A DNA stretch of 64,000 nt from Armigeres subalbatus (GCF_024139115.2 NC_085140.1:296265293-296329292); one strand, 5' to 3'. Counted from the first letter of the stretch, positions 42,714 to 54,253 are shown. Made by a program: numbers and translations. The notes: generated by a model from the letters alone, not told the origin.

Positions 42714-43257
42714 GGGTAAAATGCCCAATAGTGGACCCCCTAGTAGCGAAATTTTGCCCTTTTTGTCATAAGGAGTAGAAATTTTCAACATATTAATTCT
42801 GCTTGACATCTAATACCAAGTTCTACATCCCCTCTTCACGATACATACATAAAACACTCAAAAACACGACGTTATTCGTTGAAATTAACATTTTAAAGTC
42901 TGACTAAATTCGCCCTATAGTAGACCCCCTGGCGGTCCATAATAGGAATTTGCTTTCCTATAGTCGACATTTCATTTGATTTTTATGTTCCGTTTCGGGA
43001 CGTTCTTCTTCCATATTATGGACCCCCCAAAATATTTCTATAGTGGATACTCTCATGTTTATTTTTTATAGAATTGTAAAAAATCATTTAATTTTACTTT
43101 CCATAGCATTTCCAATGCATGTAATCAAATCATAGGACTGTAAGGTAGGTTCTCCCGATGGAATTTCATAGCAAAATGTTTACATTGTGCTGTAATAATG
43201 CAAAAATGGCTAGAGGGTCCACTATTGGTTGGGGGTTCACTATAGGACACTTTACCC
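42714..43257. mobile_element. TA-type MITE with GGGTAAA ends
   Basis: 544 bp. Terminal repeats (left GGGTAAAATGCCCAATAGTG, right inward GGGTAAAGTGTCCTATAGTG, each followed by RACCCCC) and TA on both sides (42712-42713, 43258-43259). Non-coding. Confidence 0.8.
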
Positions 43258-43312
43258 TACATTAAATGAATCAGTGGGCAATGATAAGAAGTGTTAATAA
43301 AAAACACATTAA

Positions 43313-43875
43313 CAGGGATCGTAATGCTCACTCAATCTCAGGAGCACAGGATGCTCCCTCACGAAAAATTTCGGGGAGAAATCGCTTTTCGGGAAAGAAA
43401 AACAGCCTGTAGAGTGATAACCATTTTTCGCTCACTTCGATTGCCGCCAATCATTGGTTTGCTCTTTTTCTTTCATATTCGAGTCTTTTCGTGGCATCAT
43501 ACATGCAAATAGTAGTAGCTTATGTGGAACAAATAACTTAACGCTTTCATGCAGATAGCTTGGTGGTGTGGCTAAAGTGAGCGCATCCCCACAGCTATTA
43601 TTGTTACTATTCTGGGTTCGAATCCCGGCGCGGCTATACAATTTTTGTAAAAGTTCTACGATAATTATCGCGAAAAGTGAGTGAGTGGTAAAAGTGATGG
43701 AACGAAAAAGGTTTTTCATCTAATACGCAAGATTTTCGTTTATCTTCCAAGACTAATTCTAGAGAAAAGATTGATGGGTGAAAGATGATCCTCAACATAA
43801 ACAACGGAAAAAGATTCTCGCTTGGCCCGAAAAACGCTTGCTTTGGTCTCACTGAAACGAAAAGTCGAAACCCTG
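43313..43875 (+). mobile_element. hAT-type element with tRNA-like block, copy B
   Basis: 563 bp, homologous to 16372-17160 but missing ~210 bp internally. Perfect 8-bp duplication CACATTAA at 43305-43312 and 43876-43883. The tRNA-like block (GGGTTCGAATCCCGGCGCGG) is kept. It is inserted into a TTAATAAAGCTT-poly(A) tail, itself possibly a small retroposon. Confidence 0.85.
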
Positions 43876-44087
43876 CACATTAATAAAGCTTAAAAAAAAA
43901 AAAAAAAAAGAAGTGGGAAAAATGTATTGTTTATAGTTTTGTAATATTTAGGCACGTAAAAAATCTTAACTCTTTACTTTTTAGTCTTTATAAAAAATCT
44001 TAAATCTTTACTTTTTAGTCTTTATAAAACATTTTTAATGAACTTTTTACAACTCTCCCTTTTTTCCTTTTTCTCTGCCAGAGTATA

Positions 44088-44292
44088 GGGTAGAGAACCA
44101 TTTGGGCAGCACCCGCTTTTCCCGTCAGCAACGTTTATTACTCGAGCACATTACAACAGAGTTACTTGTTTTTTTAGTACGTGGTACGATATCTAGTGAC
44201 GTACAAACAATCAAGCCATTTGGTTGGAATGCGGTCGTGTTATTAACGTTGCGGACGGGAATAGGGGGTGCTGCCCAAATGGTCCCGCTCCC
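44088..44292. mobile_element. Palindromic TA-type MITE
   Basis: 205 bp, ~70-bp inverted ends sharing ACCATTTGGGCAGCACCC and CGCAACGTTNATNAC. TA at 44086-44087 and 44293-44294. Non-coding. Confidence 0.8.
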
Positions 44293-45131
44293 TACTTACA
44301 TTTGATATATTTTTCTCGAGCATTTTCTCTTTTTGCAATGCTGCTTGCTGCACTCTCAAAAAAAAAATTTGCGTTATATTCATGAGTTCACACATGTATT
44401 TTTACAATGGGGGTGGCGAAATTGGTTCCATATTTTCGAGTGTGGGTGTGGGAAGTGTGGGAAATCTGTAAAAAAAATGTGTTTATTGGTATTTACTAAG
44501 TTTTCAACTCAGCCAAACAGACCACACAAAAGTCGGCCAACCTACCCCACGAGATGTTTTCGAGAACAACCACAATTTACAAATACAACAGTGAGGTTAC
44601 CCTAAAAACATTTATACCGTTTTGTAGGATTTTTAACACCCTCTGCAGCGTACGATGTTTTAAGAAATCTTATGAATATTGATTCGTGTTAGAAATATGG
44701 CATTACCTTAATATAAATTTACTAACTCACACCAAAATAGCAAAAAACGTGGTCCTGAGCAAACGGAAACACTAAAATACCTGAAATTGCATCTGTACAT
44801 GGGCGTTCTAATACCCTACCCAAACCATTATAATGAACCTTAAATGCGCCTCAAAACGTTTTCACAGAAGCCACTTGATCAAAAAGCCCCTTCGGCCAAC
44901 CAGCCCCGGTCTTCCTTACGTTAGGCATAAAGACGTTTCCAAACGTACATTATTCATATCGTCCATCATGCCTAACGTCCATTATGCCTAACTTACTCAT
45001 GCCTAACGTCGCGGACCCAATTTTTGAAGCGTCTCCCTCCGATGAGCGCTTTTACTGCCACCAACTTCAACGTCCTGCGTTATGATTTCTCGATTAACTT
45101 TTCAAAAGGACCTAAGTAACATTTTTGCCTT
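44293..45131. other. No gene; scattered MITE-like motifs
   Basis: CGGCCAACCTACCCC at ~44532 and CGGCCAACCAGCCCC near 44893, and repeated ATGCCTAACGT around 44940-45010, look like ends of further small DNA elements. No boundaries could be fixed. Confidence 0.3.
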
Positions 45132-45257
45132 TCTCGTATACAAAGTATACGTAAAGGCTATATGTTCGCTCCGAAAACGAACTTTTGATAGGAGTCCCGG
45201 AGACCCATAGTGTTATATGAAGATCGACTCAGCTCGACGAATTGAGGTGATGTCTGT
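45132..45257. repeat. Older mosquito repeat, left part, with target duplication
   Basis: GCCTTTCTCGTATACAAAGT ... GATGTCTGT. The last 13 bp (45245-45257, AGGTGATGTCTGT) recur at 56586-56598, where the repeat's TG-rich part continues. The R1/LOA-like element was inserted between. Confidence 0.6.
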
Positions 45258-45635
45258 TTTTTTTTTCTTCCTAAACAATGGAGGGGGAATCTGCTCAACA
45301 GACATCCTGGGTTGACCAGGAAGTGCGGGGTTAGGGATCACCGAGGGAGGCAGGACTACATTCCCGACCCGCTAAACCGTTTCCATTGCCGCCAAGCCCA
45401 TAGTCCCTTCGGTACAACCAGAAAGTAATGCTTCAAAGGGGGGCCAGTGCACAACGCACCCTCGAGGTTAGCTGCGTGTCCTTGCAGCACCGAACATTCT
45501 AACTCGCTTTTCTAGAAGAACACCATGGTATCGTGCCAGCGCGTTGCCGGCTTTCCAGGTGGCCTTACCACGCCCTATGTCCTCGGAAGGTGGGCAGGGT
45601 CGACTTCGCGCCTGCTTCCCTCTGCACGACTGGTA

Positions 45636-46211
45636 TCAAGAATGATGATGCCGCGTGCACCCCAAATTGACCTTTCTGCGATAGGGCCTATTCGCCAGCA
45701 CACAGAGGGACTTGCCGACGCGAGGCCTACGCCTGCCCCAGCCTTGACGAGGACCCCTTTCCGTCCTCGGGCTCGGAACCCGCCCGGTTGACCGACGCCG
45801 CGAAAGCAACGATACCATGTTGTTCTTCGCGCGGCCACTTGTTCGATAAAAGGATCGAGTTCGACCACAGAGCATGACCACCGGTATGACCCATGAAGCC
45901 GACTCCGATCCCTTGGGCCACCTCTTATTTGCGCCTGAACTAGCCATCCTTGAGTCCACGCGCCACCTTCTGTGCAGCTCCGAGACGATTTGGGCGATAG
46001 CTGATAAAACGGCGTTCCAGCCAACTTCATCTTTACACATCCTCCGAACTAGGTTGTCCGGGGTAGTGTCCAGACCACATGTGGCAAGCATGTGGTCACG
46101 CATTGCGCGAAAACGTGAGCACACGAACAACACGTGTTCCGCCGTTTCCTCTAAACCTGCGCACACCAAACACTCGGGCGAGGCCGAGCAAGCCAGCTGC
46201 GTTACCTGCAC
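45636..46211 (-). pseudogene. R1/LOA-like ORF2, C-terminal remnant
   Basis: Only the C-terminal end remains, with the cysteine-histidine motif CLVCAGLEETAEHVLFVC that ends R1-group reverse transcriptases. The endonuclease and RT core are absent. The frame abuts and overlaps the end of ORF1 (stop at ~46201), so the internal deletion joined ORF1's end to the tail of ORF2. Confidence 0.65.
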
Positions 46212-46464
46212 TTTGATTTTGCAGCACGCTTAAACGCCGGGCACATCGAACCCCCCAAGGGGTGCTTGCTGTTCACAGCTTTGCTGGAACAAATCAAACA
46301 ATTGGGAGGGTTCGTGCAGCATTGTGCCTTATGTCCCTCCAATCCGCAGCGTCGGCAGAGATTGCTTCTGTCAGGGCCTTTGCAGTCCCATTGTTTGTGC
46401 CCCGGTTCCAGGCACTTGAAGCAAACTTCGGGTTGCTCGTATATGCGCACAGGGCATACCGACC
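46202..46464 (-). pseudogene. R1/LOA-like ORF1, zinc-knuckle end
   Basis: Gag-like nucleic-acid-binding region with CFKCLEPGHKQWDC, CRRCGLEGHKAQCC and CLICSSKAVNSKHPLGGSMC, three CCHC-type knuckles as in R1/I-group ORF1 proteins. Separated from the rest of ORF1 by the MITE at 46471-47207. Confidence 0.7.
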
Positions 46465-46470
46465 ATCCCA

Positions 46471-47207
46471 AGTAGCACACGCAACATCTTCCAAAATGCC
46501 CCTTGTTTCTATTCAGTTTCATTAAAGGCATTGGAAAAAACATCAAAGCACGAAAAAGTTGCAACAAGATGTCAAAAACGTTCGAGATGTGATCAATGTT
46601 TCATTAACATTGCAATGCAGTACGTGTTTGACATTTGGAAACAAACAACCAAAGAATACTTCACTTTATGTTGCAAACACGAAACAAAATCATCAAGTTG
46701 CATATTCTGTAACATGTAACTTCAATGCGTCTTTCAAAATTTATTTGTTTGTTTAAATTAAGTTGCAGATAAGTTGAGCGTGTCTTCAAGTTTAATTTAG
46801 CATTGTTCAACGTTTTGACAACTCACATTTTTTTCCGGTGATGGTGCAATCAAGTAACAGAAAACCCGAGTATGAAACTTCATGATCGTATGGTTTTAAT
46901 GGTGAGTCAACATGCAGTCCCTACGAAGTGTTGAATGGTGCTGTGGTAGAGTGAAGGACTATCTATCACAAGATCCATAGATCGAATCCAGTTTTACATT
47001 TTTATTTTATTTTTTTTTCCGCTGTAGTATTTTGCAACATTATTGCAATTTTACTGCAATCGAAGGATGTTTCCGTAGGCTTCACCTCTTGCGCTTTTTA
47101 GATTGCAAGAGAGTTATATTTTATGGCACATACGCAAAAATTGTTACTTTCCGAATAGTTGCAACACAGTGAAATGTTCAGTAGTGAAACAAGTTGTGCT
47201 GCTTAGG
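46471..47207. mobile_element. MITE-like insertion in ORF1 with AGYAGCACA ends
   Basis: Inverted ends AGTAGCACAC and (inward) TAAGCAGCACAACTTG, related to the MITE at 56629. ATCCCA is present at both edges (46465-46470, 47208-47213). The interior has many GTTGCAA/TTGCAAC motifs. Removing it restores the ORF1 frame across a GTGGGATGG join. Confidence 0.6.
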
Positions 47208-47922
47208 ATCCCACCTTGACGCTCCCTAACTTGACTACCTTGGAGGCGTCCGCTGCAGATAGCCGAACCAATGCTACCTGCGTCCCTGCCGGACCTTTCC
47301 GTTGCCGAACGGCTGCGGTGGTCCTCTCCACTTCACACTGTCGCCGCAGTGCCGTGACGAGCTCTTCGACTTCAGTGATCTCGTCCAGGTCTTTAACCCT
47401 TAGATTCACCTCCGTCGTGAGTGCCCTCACCTTGACCGTCTCGCCTAGGACCTCCTCCGCCAACTTCTTGTAGGCGGCGCCCTTTTGCGAGACGCCCCGC
47501 TTCAGCTCGAGTATCATCTCGCCCATCCGGGTACGTCTTATTCGACGTACGTCGGCGCCGAGTTCACCGAGCTTGACGTCACTCCTCATCGCCTTCAAAA
47601 CATCCGAGTACTTAGCCTCGTCCGCCGTGATGACTAGGGCATCGCCCCTGGAGCGATTGGCGCCTACCCTAGACTTCTTGCTACCCTCATTCGCCTGGGC
47701 CTTCTTTTCGGTCCTTGACGTCTTCGGTTTCCTCTTGTTCTTGACCAGGGTCCAGGAGGCGTCACCCCCCTCTATTTCCCTGGTCTGGTGCGGCTGAGAA
47801 CTTTCAGCCTGCCGTAACCCCTTATCACCGTCTTTCCTGAGTGGACGGACCTTTCCAGTTCCTTCCTCCCCCGGTTTTGGAGGTACCTGACCGGGGTTCA
47901 GCTTCCCAGCCCCACTACCCTT
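47208..47922 (-). pseudogene. R1/LOA-like ORF1, central part
   Basis: About 240 residues of a gag-like ORF1: Lys/Arg/Glu-rich N-part (SWTLVKNKRKPKTSR), then DVRRIRRTRMGEMILELKRG and VNLRVKDLDEITEVEELV, a pattern seen before the zinc knuckles in R1-group ORF1. One base out of frame with the segment upstream of the hAT MITE. Confidence 0.65.
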
Positions 47923-47930
47923 GTTCGGGG

Positions 47931-48319
47931 CAGTGTTGTAAAATGTCATTTGCACTCGGTTGTATAATTTTACCAGAACTTTTTTCTGTAGGTAGCCATC
48001 ATTTCTGAGGTATGACGAGCTTATAGCTCTTAAATGTATCTACAACTTTGTCTAACAAGACATTGTTGTAAATAGGTAGTCTGAGGCGTGGGAGGCAAAA
48101 TGTCATTCAAATGACATTATGTCAAATGACACGTGACATTTTGGAGAGTTTTCACTATCCAGCCTCATATGTAATATTTAGAGCAATGTACCCTTGGACA
48201 AATGTATAGCCCTACTCAAGCGTTATGAGTACATCTAAAATTATGGAATAAATTTGGCTTCTGAAGAAAGTTATGAACAAATTAGTCAAATGACATGCAG
48301 ATGACATTTTGCAAGCCTG
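47931..48319. mobile_element. hAT-type MITE in ORF1
   Basis: 389 bp. Ends CAGTGTTGTAAAATGTCATT and (inward) CAGGCTTGCAAAATGTCATC. 8-bp flanks GTTCGGGG (47923-47930) and GATCGGGG (48320-48327) match at 7/8. Non-coding, with several AATGTCATTTGA motifs. Confidence 0.75.
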
Positions 48320-48327
48320 GATCGGGG

Positions 48328-48493
48328 TAGTAACCCTCCGCGTTTTGGAGCGGCCCCCAGGGAGCTCATCCCCTGGAGACTGTCTCCCCCGTTTGTGTGT
48401 CTGCTCTTGTGTTCCCCCGACGTACCCGCAAATACTTGAGCCTCAGTCTGGGTAGACTTTGGCACCACCGTCTTCGCTGGCACGCCTTCGGTA
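48328..48493 (-). pseudogene. R1/LOA-like ORF1, segment after the LTR insertion
   Basis: Reads in frame with 55864-56385 if the LTR element and one 4-bp duplication are removed. Contains KSTQTEAQVFAGTSGE, which repeats RSTQTEAQGFAD found just before the insertion, so ORF1 had a small internal duplication. Confidence 0.65.
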
Positions 48494-48835
48494 TTTAGTG
48501 CTCTTTCAATCGGTGGGATTATCTTTCGGCGATCAGCCCGACGTACAATTAATTTGTATGAGGCAAAGAAAGATGTGCTCCGATTGAGTAGTGAGCTAAT
48601 ACTAATTGGTCTGCTTTATTATAAAATTCAATTCGGGTACAATTGTTCGTGTGTAGAGTGTTGGAAAAGAATAGGTATCGATACAATAGTTTAATGTGTG
48701 AGATTCTAAGAGAGAATAATTTATTGGAGTAGAGTATCATTCCTCGGTGGATGTTGCATCCTCTCAGGTAGGATGCTGTGATTGCCACACCGACCTACAG
48801 TGCATGACGGTGGTAATGATGACGATGATGCTACA
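48494..48835 (-). repeat. 3' LTR of CsRn1-type element (342 bp)
   Basis: Minus-strand LTR beginning TGTAGCATCATCG and ending GAGCACTAAA. No difference from the 5' LTR seen by eye once the latter's insertion is removed. Contains a cluster of CGATACCTATTC and AATAAA-like motifs. Confidence 0.85.
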
Positions 48836-48848
48836 GTACTCCCCTCCT
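48836..48848 (-). other. Polypurine tract
   Basis: AGGAGGGGAGTAC directly before the 3' LTR on the minus strand, the expected plus-strand DNA primer site. Confidence 0.65.
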
Positions 48849-48863
48849 AGACTAGGTTTCCAT

Positions 48864-49599
48864 CTAGCGATAGCGAAGGGGGATAACAACTCGTCTACCA
48901 GAACGAGTGACCTTAGTCGATGGAGTCGTGGCGGTGCTAGTAGGTGAGGATGCAGAAATTCCTGGTGATTGTTGCTCTTCCAGAGTGTAGGCAGGTTTCA
49001 GTTTGTCGACCGAAACATTTGCTGATCGTCCCTTCATTTTCACGACGAAGAACTTGTTAGAACGGTTTACCACCTCGAATGGTCCTTCATATGGAGGTGA
49101 TAACGATGGTCGCCCTGAATCGTTCCGTACAAAAACATGTTGGCATGATTGAAGGTCCTGATGAACGAAGACGTTGCGACTTCCATGAAAAGCAGTTTCC
49201 TTCGGTCGCAGATTACGCATGGCTTTTCGAAGGTTAGCAACGAATTCAACTTCGTTGGAAATCTTTGGCTTGTCGACAAAAAACTCAGACGGTATTCGGA
49301 GAGTTGTTCCATATACCATCTCAGCAGGTGAAGCTTTGATGTCCTCCTTATATACCGTCCGCAGCCCGAGCAGAATCACCGGTAGGTGGTCACACCAGCG
49401 CTCGGTGTCGTGGCAAAGAATCGACGCCTTAAGACTCCTGTGCCACCGTTCGATTATACCATTCGATTGCGGGTGGTATGCAGTCGTGCGTATGTGCATT
49501 GCTCCAAGCATGCGAGTTAGCTCGGAAAATAGTAATGACTCGAATTGACGTCCTTGGTCGGTCGTGATGTAGGTTGGCACGCCAAAACGAGCAATCCAT
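48864..49599 (-). pseudogene. CsRn1-type integrase, C-terminal part
   Basis: Contains [10 protein letters not shown] (second Asp of DDE), [16 protein letters not shown] (the Glu) and a C-terminal [10 protein letters not shown] chromatin-type domain. The N-terminal part of the same domain is at 51044-51440, separated by the insertion 49600-51039. The frame itself has no stops. Confidence 0.75.
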
Positions 49600-51039
49600 T
49601 ATTACTAGTTTTATTGTAGTCATTCTTCTGCATGGTGAATGAACAAGACACCAATCTACAGAGAGAAGAGCCATTGAGTGAACGAGACCTGTTGCTCTGA
49701 TTGTTCGTGCCCGGCTAAGCAAATTTTCTGTTTGTGAGGTGCTCGGGCAGTCAATGTGGATTAAATGAATTTAGTTGTGTGGCAATTAATGACTAGTAGT
49801 GTTGGGTTTTAGCTTATACATCTTCTATTCACAGCTCATGAACGGTTGAACTTAATCTCTACTTATAACTAAGGTACCTCTTGATGACGATGAATGCACT
49901 TTCGATGTGACGAACGGGGCCCCGCCGATGACGTTGACTTCGTTCTCGCCGATTCTCTGACCGCGAGCTGGAATCACTGAGCGGAAAACGTTCTCAGACC
50001 GCCCGCTGGGCGCTTTATTTCGAACGCACCAATGGTGCCAATTTCGTCCTATTAGCTGTTGACGACTTGCGATCGCGCTGCTGTAGTCACATGCACTGCT
50101 ACCGTACACCGACCTACTGCACGCTGCCTCAGACGATGTACGTTCAGTCACTAACTTGAGATGTTGCATGCGGACTGCCTTGGATGAATCTTCGGTATTT
50201 GGAGGTCGTGTGGAGGAGATTGATTTTGCTGGGCCTGAATTGCTGACGAGATTGGCGGAGAGCGGAGGAATGCTGCAAAATATTTGGGGCCAAGATGGCT
50301 GCTGGATCGACCGAACGCCTCGGAACGTGAATGGTGTTCTGCAAAGCGACTCATATAAGAAAGCCCTGAGAGTAACATTCCACCGTGAGGGAAGGGTGTA
50401 AACTAGGCTTCAATAATCGGTTTTACCTCTTTGCGAGAGCCTTCCCGTTTCGATGTAATCGACTTTGTCGTGGCAACTCCGGCTAGATCCAGATCTAAGT
50501 GGAAAAGGATCTTAGTTTGCGCGTTTTTGCGAGCATAATATGTTGCATTACCTTCCTTGCCAAAAACCTCCTTGCGGTTTCCCCGGTGTCTCGTTTTGGC
50601 AATTCTGTGAGATGATTTCTCACTGGGCCTGTGAAGGGGAAACTCTATTATACGATGCATGTGTGATTTTCCCACCAGATGAATTACCTTGTTCGTACGA
50701 GTTGAATTGGTCACTACTCGCTATTTTGGACCAGAATCTTATGAGATTCCTACCGCTCGCTCACGTGGCACTTCGTTGCTGCCCGGAATCCACGAGCTCT
50801 GCGGAGCTGTTCCAGCGAACGTCCAATCTGGCCTAACCACAACACACTTCTCCCACCGGAAATCGTTTCATTTCCATCTGTTGCGATTGTCAAGAAAATC
50901 CCAGATCTCTTTTCCGTTTCAAGCGTCGTTCATTCAACTGTCCCATGCAGCAGCGATTATGCACGGTAGACTAATTCTCGCCTGCACGGAAATCAAGTTT
51001 TTTCCTTATCGGTGTACTTTTTCGATGTGATCCGTAACA
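49600..51039. mobile_element. 1,440-bp insertion in integrase, possible solo LTR
   Basis: Begins TATTAC and ends GTAACA, i.e. TGTTAC...GTAATA on the minus strand. The 4-bp duplication ATGG (plus CCAT at 49596-49599 and 51040-51043) flanks it. Short inverted ends and a 4-bp duplication fit a long solo LTR. Minus strand has CAATAAAA near its 3' end. No coding frame recognised. Confidence 0.55.
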
Positions 51040-51043
51040 CCAT

Positions 51044-53389
51044 CCGGTGACTAAAGCTTCAGCGATGGTTGGTGCAGTCATGTCCGGAACGGGAAATGCT
51101 TCGGGCCACCTTGAGAACCTGTCGATAACAGTAAGGCAGTAGCGATTTCCTCTACTTGGAGGGAACGGTCCAACTATGTCGATGTTGATGTGCGCAAAAC
51201 AGTCCGTCATTGGGTACCGGGTTACCGGTGACTGGGTGTGGCGTGTAACTTTTGAACGTTGGCACTGTAAACAACATCTGGCGAAAGTGATGCTGTCTTT
51301 ACGAATTCCTGGCCAAACGAATCTCTCCGTCATCAATTTAGCTGTCGCACGAGTGCCAGGGTGTGCCAGATGGTGCGTCGCTTGGAGAGCGACTTTACGA
51401 AAGCGTTTCGTAACGAATGGGCGAATGTGACCACCGGAGGCATCACAAAACAGTTGTTTTGCGCTGCCTGGAATAGTAAAAAGTTTTAACTTCAATGAGG
51501 AATGCGATTTACCTTCTATAATATTTCGAATTTCATCGTCGGTTTGTTGGTCTTCGGCAAGTGCGCCGAAATCTAGAGAGGGCGTGCTTTGGATGGCAGC
51601 TATACGGGAAAGTAAATCAGCGACGATGTTGTCCCTGCCAACGATGTGTCGGATATCCGTTGTTATTTGCCCAATGAAGTCCAACTGGCGAGCTTGGCGA
51701 TCGGAAGCCTTGTCGAGTTTCTGACGGAAAGCGAAGATAATCGGTTTATGGTCCGTGTAGATGTGGCAGCTTCGTCCTTCTAACATGAACTTAAAGTGCC
51801 GAACTGCGAGGAAGATCGCTGTAAGCTCGCGATCGTAGGTGCTATAGCGCAACTGGGCTTTGTCGAACTTTTTCGAGAAAAACCCAATGGCTGAACTTCT
51901 TCGGCGATGACCTGGTGCAACACCGCCCCTGCTGCAACGTCGGATGCGTCGACCCACAGCGACAATTCTGCGGATTTGGCGGGATGTGCGAGAAGTGTAG
52001 CTTGAGAAAGTTGCTGCTTGCATTTCTCAAATGCGGCTGTGGCTTCACTAGTCCATGCCAATTTGGAGCGATCGTTGCGTTTGTTGCCAGGGGTCATTGC
52101 CAGCAACGGAATCTGAGCTTCAATGGCTTTCGGTATAAATCTTCGATAAAAGTTTATCATGGCCAAGAATGACTTCAACTCCTTCACTGTTGATGGTTGG
52201 TTAAAGTTCTGGATGGCCTCAACGCGCTCCGGTAAAGGCCGAATGCCTTCGACGGAAACGGAATGTCCCAGAAAGTCTAGAGCCTCACGGCCAAATTCAC
52301 ATTTAGCAACGTTTATTGCCAGATTGTGCTGCTTGAGCCTCTCAAACAGCTGGCGTAAATGGTCACGGTGTTCCTCGGGGGATGAGGAGGCGATGAACAA
52401 ATCGTCGATGTAGGGAAATATGAAGTCCAATCCCCGAACAACCTCGTGGATGAGACGTTGAAATGTTTGAGCTGCGTTCCGCAATCCAAACGTCATGAAC
52501 GAGAACTCGAACAGACCGAACGGCGTCGTGATGGCCGTTTTCGAGATGTCATCTGGATGGATCGGTACCTGATGGAAGGCCTTCTGCAAGTCAACTTTAG
52601 AAAATATTGTTTTACCTTGCAAAATGGTCGTGAAGTCCTGTAGGTACGGCAACGGGTATCGATCAGGTATTGTCTGGGCGTTCAAGGCACGATAGTCTCC
52701 ACATGGCCGCCAGGAACCATCCGCTTTCTTTACCATATGGAGCGGGCTGGCCCAGTTGCTGCTGGACGGTCGGCAGATTCCTAGCTTCATAAGATGTTCG
52801 AATTCGGTGCGGGCAGCTTCGAGTTTATCCGGTGGAAGTCGGTGTGGTCTGGCGGAGACTGGCTGGCCGGTTGTCTCGATGCGGTGAACGATCGATGATT
52901 TGCTGATAGTACCCGGGCTGCAAGGCGAGTGATGCTTGAAAATTCGGCCAGTATCTCAGCGAACGGCGACATTGCACTAAAAGTCTTAATCGAATATTCA
53001 CTGGTCCGGGTAAGCAGCCCGGCCGACTCAAGATGGGTGTTGTTGTCGATAAGACGATTTCGTTTTAAATCAATTAATAAACCGAAGTGGCATATAAAAT
53101 CGGCACCGATTATTCCCGAAGTAACGTCGGCGATTATAAACGTCCACAAAAACTCGCGGCGGAGACCGAGATTCACTTTAAGCAACACCTCACCGTAAAC
53201 TTGAATTGGCGTCCCATTCGCGGCGAACAATTTCATCGTTGTTGGTTTCACTTTAGCTGAATTCATTTCTTTCGGTACGACGGACACATCAGCTCCGGTG
53301 TCAATTAAAAACTGCATATGCGTCGTAGAGGCCGAAATTTTTAGGCGATAAATTGCGGCTGTGTTGGAAAGTTCGCCAATTTCCACCAC
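51044..53389 (-). pseudogene. CsRn1-type Pol: protease, RT, RNase H, integrase N-part
   Basis: The protease (53389-52870) has FLIDTGADVSVVP and IIGADFICHFG. After a frameshift near 52830-52860, the RT segment reads [58 protein letters not shown] and catalytic YIDD. RNase H has [17 protein letters not shown] second frameshift near 51900 precedes [13 protein letters not shown] and IYTDHKPI. The integrase zinc finger (HHLAHPGTRA...CCLQC) and first DDE Asp (NIDIVGPF) follow, up to the insertion at 51040. At least two frame breaks make it defective, although its LTRs are identical. Confidence 0.8.
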
Positions 53390-53393
53390 AGTA

Positions 53394-54149
53394 TCAGCAA
53401 AGTGATGTCATTGTTGGTTGGAGGAACTTTGTTGGCAATGTGTAGGGTTTGCGGCATCTTCGGGCATCGTTCCCGAATGTGCGATGATACCAACATGGTC
53501 CAGTTGACGATCCTTCTTCACGACGTGTGCGATGCTTTTCGCCCCCACGTGAACGGGAACGAGAACGACCGCGAACATTTTTTGATGAAGGCAATACTTT
53601 TTCGAGCCGCCTGGATAACTCCGCAATTTCCCGCTTAAGCTCCTGCAACGGGTCAATAGCTGAAGGCTCCAGATCGCTTGAAACCGCCATTGCAAAATTT
53701 TGCGCGTGATGGTCGATAGAATTAATTTTTCGCAAAACCATCGAGTCCACAATGGCGTCGGCGATGGTGATTTTATCTGCTGCATCTCCTCTCGAGGCGA
53801 TCACTGCTGCTTGGGCATGCGGCGGCAATCTGGTTGCCCACAGGTCGAGCAGCACCGCTTCACCGAGCGAATTTCCTGCAACTCGCTTCATCTCGTTGAA
53901 GAGCTGGCTGGGTTTTAGGTCCTCTAGGGGCATATCGGACAAAACACGCTGGAGACGTCGCTGCTGACTATCCGCAAAATACTCGGTCAGCTTGGTCTTG
54001 ATGTAAACGTATTTGTCATTCACTGGGGTAGCCTCGATATTCGTGTCGGCCATGCTGGGGGGATTTAGTCGTGGTGCGTTTATTGCCTCGACGACTGTTG
54101 GTTGATTCCCAACCGCACCGCTGGAGCTGGATTTTTCTTCCAACGACAT
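53394..54149 (-). CDS. CsRn1-type Gag
   Basis: About 251 residues from ATG at 54149 (MSLEEKSSSSG), ending at 53394 just ahead of the protease frame. Capsid-like helices include DKYVYIKTKLTEYF, DLKPSQLFNEMKRVAG, LLDLWATRLPPHAQA and LQELKREIAELSRRLE. An Arg/Ser-rich basic stretch (RGRSRSRSRGG) and the CHCC motif CWYHRTFGNDARRC follow. It forms the particle that packages element RNA. The pol frame follows 4 nt later in another phase. The frame is intact. An upstream non-ATG extension to 54206 exists but is not needed. Confidence 0.75.
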   Translation of the reverse strand: MSLEEKSSSSGAVGNQPTVVEAINAPRLNPPSMADTNIEATPVNDKYVYIKTKLTEYFADSQQRRLQRVLSDMPLEDLKPSQLFNEMKRVAGNSLGEAVLLDLWATRLPPHAQAAVIASRGDAADKITIADAIVDSMVLRKINSIDHHAQNFAMAVSSDLEPSAIDPLQELKREIAELSRRLEKVLPSSKNVRGRSRSRSRGGEKHRTRREEGSSTGPCWYHRTFGNDARRCRKPYTLPTKFLQPTMTSLC

Positions 54150-54235
54150 TTTGAGCAAACGTAATCGACCGACAAATACTTCGACTTCACGATTCGCGAT
54201 AGACAAAAAAAAATACCGTGTCTATTGTGTGGATG

Positions 54236-54253
54236 ATCACGTCGGGGTCACCA
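54236..54253 (-). other. Primer-binding site, tRNA-Trp type
   Basis: TGGTGACCCCGACGTGAT on the minus strand, one base after the LTR end. It is the same 18-nt sequence known as the tRNA-Trp primer site of avian retroviruses; CsRn1-group elements also use tRNA-Trp. Confidence 0.8.
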
